From a bacterium (GTDB taxonomy: Bacteria; Gemmatimonadota; Gemmatimonadetes; Longimicrobiales; RSA9), in contig QGVH01000006.1 in the NCBI GenBank assembly GCA_003242735.1, positions 62,001-126,000 on the forward strand: DNA of 64,000 nt, given 5' to 3'. The translations under genes were made by a program, and so were the position numbers. Of this stretch, positions 62,412 to 64,000 are shown one piece after another; position 1 is the stretch's first letter, and each line of letters opens with the position of its first letter. The notes beneath the pieces were generated by a model. That model searched no databases. It saw nothing but the letters and a program-made list of their open reading frames with translations, and was not told the DNA's origin.

Positions 62412-62561
62412 CTACGAGCGGTTTCCGGTGTTGGTGCACCCTACCCAATGGCCGCGGGCGGCGTCGACGCCGAAGATGCCGCCGTCGCAATCGGTGCTGA
62501 GACCGTATTGGGTCAGCTCGCGCACCGAGCCGAACCGCTCCAGTCTCGGTTTGACATACAT
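62412..62561 (-). CDS. Lasso peptide precursor A2
   Basis: A 49-residue precursor. The leader MYVKPRLERFGSVRELTQ differs from A1 at three positions and keeps Tyr2, Pro5, Leu7, Gly11 and Thr17. The 31-residue core begins YGLSTDCDGGIFG. Asp8 is the predicted ring acid, giving a Tyr1-Asp8 ring. Cys7 and Cys24 could form a disulfide. The tail has His20, Trp21 and Arg18, and ends Arg-Ser, the expected kinase site. GAGAGGAG lies about 8 bp before the ATG. The ring-proximal DCDGGIFG is identical to A1 while the tails differ. Confidence 0.9.
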   Translation of the reverse strand: MYVKPRLERFGSVRELTQYGLSTDCDGGIFGVDAARGHWVGCTNTGNRS

Positions 62562-62583
62562 TCGATCACTCCTCTCGGGAGAC

Positions 62584-62631
62584 GGGTTGCGGGCGACTGG
62601 CCCGCGCAGCCTGTCGCACCCACGACAGGAT
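62584..62631 (-). promoter_or_regulatory. 5' leader hairpin pair of precursor A2 (repeat copy 2)
   Basis: The same two hairpins as before A1: 62610-62629 and 62589-62605. The single base change falls in the loop of the first. They end 23 bp before the A2 start. Similarity to the A1 region weakens beyond this block but seems to go on for about 30 more bases. No longer known riboswitch fold was recognised. Confidence 0.75.
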
Positions 62632-63093
62632 AGCACAGATGGCACCGGTAGCGCCACCCTTCGATTCGAACGGCACCTCGCCCCTCCCGCGCGGGCGAGC
62701 CGCGCGTCGGCATCGCGAGCATGCCCCGGGAACGCCTCGACCGCCCCGTGTCGGGCGGCGGGGCGCTCCCCCGAACAGGACGAGCCGGACCACCGCCCCG
62801 GAAGACGGCCGGAAAGCGCTGTGCGGTTCCGCCTCCTCCGATCAACGGGGCGCCGTGCCCGGCGGACAGCGCCCCAGCTGCGCGGGTGTGGAAGTCGGCC
62901 GCTGCGTGTGCCCAACCGAAACCGCCGACGACGGCGCGCACCGGCGCTTTCCCGCACGGATCCGGTCTGAGGGTACCACCACAGCGGGCGCTGGCCGCCG
63001 CACCCGGCGGCGCAGGAGAGACGGCCACAGCGGCTGCCGCAGCCGTTCGCTGCGCGGGGGGCCCGCAAACACGATACCAAACAGGGGGATGCC
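62632..63093. other. Intergenic upstream of the A2 leader
   Basis: About 460 bp between the A2 leader hairpins and block P2. Frames on either strand are Arg/Pro/Ala-rich without family resemblance. I see no third precursor. If P2 is the promoter, the A2 transcript would have a long leader. Confidence 0.45.
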
Positions 63094-63203
63094 GTCTATC
63101 TCGTGTGGCTACGAGAGTTTCGAGACGGCACGCCGTGCGGTGCGGCGCAGTCTTGTTGCAGGCGAGCATCAGACCTGGCGCCTGCATTGGTCACCGTTTT
63201 GTC
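63094..63203 (-). promoter_or_regulatory. Conserved upstream block P2 before precursor A2
   Basis: It has the same order as P1: GACAAAACGGTGAC, GGCGCC, TCGCCTGCAACA, about 49 bases, ACGAGAT. It lies about 540 bp before A2. Its second copy before the cyclase gene supports a shared regulator for the cluster. Confidence 0.6.
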
Positions 63204-63299
63204 CCACGGCGGCGGGCCACCGGCTCGTCGTACGATACGAGAAGGCGCCGACGAACCATGCATGGCGAAGCGTGACGCGGCCGCGCGCCGCGCGCCTGC

Positions 63300-63758
63300 T
63301 CACCCCTCCTGCTCCGCCGCCGTCGCGATCTTCGGCTCGACGGCGACGTCAATGGCGATCCCCTGGCGTACGCTCTGGGTGACGGTGCAGAAGTCCTCGA
63401 AGAGGCCGATGCAGCGCGTGAGGCGCGCGGCGTCGGCCTCGTCCAGCTCCGGGGCGAGCCGGACCGCGATGCGGCTGACGCGGAGGCGGCCCGCGTCGTT
63501 GCGTTCGATGGTGCCGCTCACCTCGGTCTCCATGCCCGTCACGGGCACATGCGCCTTCTGGAGGCAGAAGAGCAGACTCGCGGCGAGGCAGCTCCCCACC
63601 GCGGCGCCGAGCAGCGCGGTCGGGTTCGGCCCCGCGCCCCCGCCCAGCGGCGGCGGCTCGTCGACGGTCAGTTCTCCGGTGGTCCCGGAATCGAAGCGGA
63701 CCGCGAACTCGTAGCCGTCGCGCCGCGTCAGCGTGACTCTGAAGGTGTTGTCTTTCAT
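63300..63758 (-). CDS. OsmC-family protein
   Basis: A 152-residue OsmC/Ohr-like protein. The two redox cysteines of the family are in AVGSCLAASLLFC and LFEDFCTVTQSV. The typical opening FRVTLTRRDGYEFAV and central PPPLGGGAGPNPTALLGAAVG are present. Members of this fold reduce organic hydroperoxides with thiols. GAGGGGAG lies 5 bp before the ATG; longer starts add an unlikely Arg/Pro-rich tail. It is on the same strand as the lasso cluster but 97 bp upstream of block P2, so it is probably outside the cluster. Confidence 0.87.
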   Translation of the reverse strand: MKDNTFRVTLTRRDGYEFAVRFDSGTTGELTVDEPPPLGGGAGPNPTALLGAAVGSCLAASLLFCLQKAHVPVTGMETEVSGTIERNDAGRLRVSRIAVRLAPELDEADAARLTRCIGLFEDFCTVTQSVRQGIAIDVAVEPKIATAAEQEG

Positions 63759-64000
63759 TGCGCTCCCCTCGTCATCGAGGTCGTGATCCGGCCGGAGTCT
63801 CGGCCGCCGGCGTGCCACTCCCGACCGTGGCCCGTGGGCCATCGACCCCTCCGCCGGCCGCACGGAAACATGCGTCGTCCATGCGAGGCGGTCTATCGGG
63901 GAATGCCGGACGGCCCGTGGGGCGGAGTCGGCGGCGGGCCGCAGGGCCGGGCTTGCCCGCGGGCGGCCCTACAGCGGTGTGGATGCCCGGGCGGCCCGCC
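63759..64000. other. Window edge, no gene seen
   Basis: About 240 bp to the right edge. The sequence is GC-rich and has the 8-base palindrome CCGCGG-type repeats but no protein-like frame. It should include the OsmC promoter. Confidence 0.4.

Noticed and set aside
62513..63187. Long minus-strand frames upstream of precursor A2 (including one ending inside it)
   Set aside because: They are Arg/Pro/Ala-rich products of GC content, run through the hairpins and the precursor gene, and have no ribosome site or domain.
1..64000. CRISPR arrays, tRNA and rRNA genes, IS ends, attachment sites
   Set aside because: I looked for regular direct repeats with spacers, tRNA arms with CCA-type ends, and transposase motifs, and found none. 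Only the lasso-cassette repeats are long and exact.

Overview
The window is GC-rich, densely coded DNA with AGGAGG-type ribosome sites, many 4-bp stop/start overlaps, Tat and lipoprotein signals and several outer-membrane barrels. The gene families (GMC plus gluconate-dehydrogenase subunit 3, DUF1080, GH109-like, DUF5117 metalloprotease, tandem Gfo/Idh, ECF42 sigma) suggest a Gram-negative soil bacterium, most likely a member of Gemmatimonadota. That assignment is an inference from family content. I saw no tRNA, rRNA, CRISPR array, IS element or phage gene.

Layout. 1-7022: end of an M20 amidohydrolase, then a leftward keto-sugar set (GMC oxidoreductase, small subunit, flavin reductase, Gfo/Idh oxidoreductase, TIM-barrel isomerase). 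7216-11467: a lipoprotein, gamma-glutamyltransferase, DUF1080 protein and endonuclease V. 11516-17154: a rightward set of sodium symporter, nucleotidyltransferase, galactokinase-like kinase and Tat-exported GH109-like glycosidase, which reads as an amino-sugar or galactoside salvage route. 17227-27433: CPBP protease, a frameshifted barrel gene, a PAS/GAF histidine kinase, a large barrel, an M16 protease and Cu/Zn SOD. 27561-30658: a small Cys/His protein and a regulator flanked by two membrane-protein genes that share an exact operator-like motif. 31281-34255: an ECF42-type sigma factor with two DGPF (YCII) proteins and a VOC protein. 34538-41267: barrel proteins, nadA-nadC and a phosphofructokinase with pyrophosphate-type residues. 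41313-47770: a lone GHKL ATPase and a gliding-type ABC set (GldA-like, fused GldF-GldG, DUF4340). 48160-54535: a decayed beta-propeller gene, a tandem cupredoxin, a DUF5117 metalloprotease and a DUF4287/SRPBCC protein.

The most interesting part is 54667-62631, all on the minus strand: a lasso-peptide cluster. In transcription order it holds precursor A2, RRE/PqqD-like B1, transglutaminase-like B2, an HPr-kinase-like lasso kinase, an ABC-2 ATPase and permease, the asparagine-synthetase-like cyclase C, precursor A1, and a nucleotidyltransferase. Both precursors keep the Y-P-L-G-T leader motif, a predicted 8-residue ring closed on Asp8, a ring Cys7 plus one tail Cys, and a C-terminal Ser that is the expected kinase target. 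Each precursor gene lies in a nearly identical cassette: two hairpins before the ribosome site (47 of 48 bases identical) and a 22-base GC inverted repeat after the stop (21 of 22 identical). A separate conserved block lies upstream of both the cyclase gene and the A2 cassette, which suggests common control. An OsmC-family gene closes the window.
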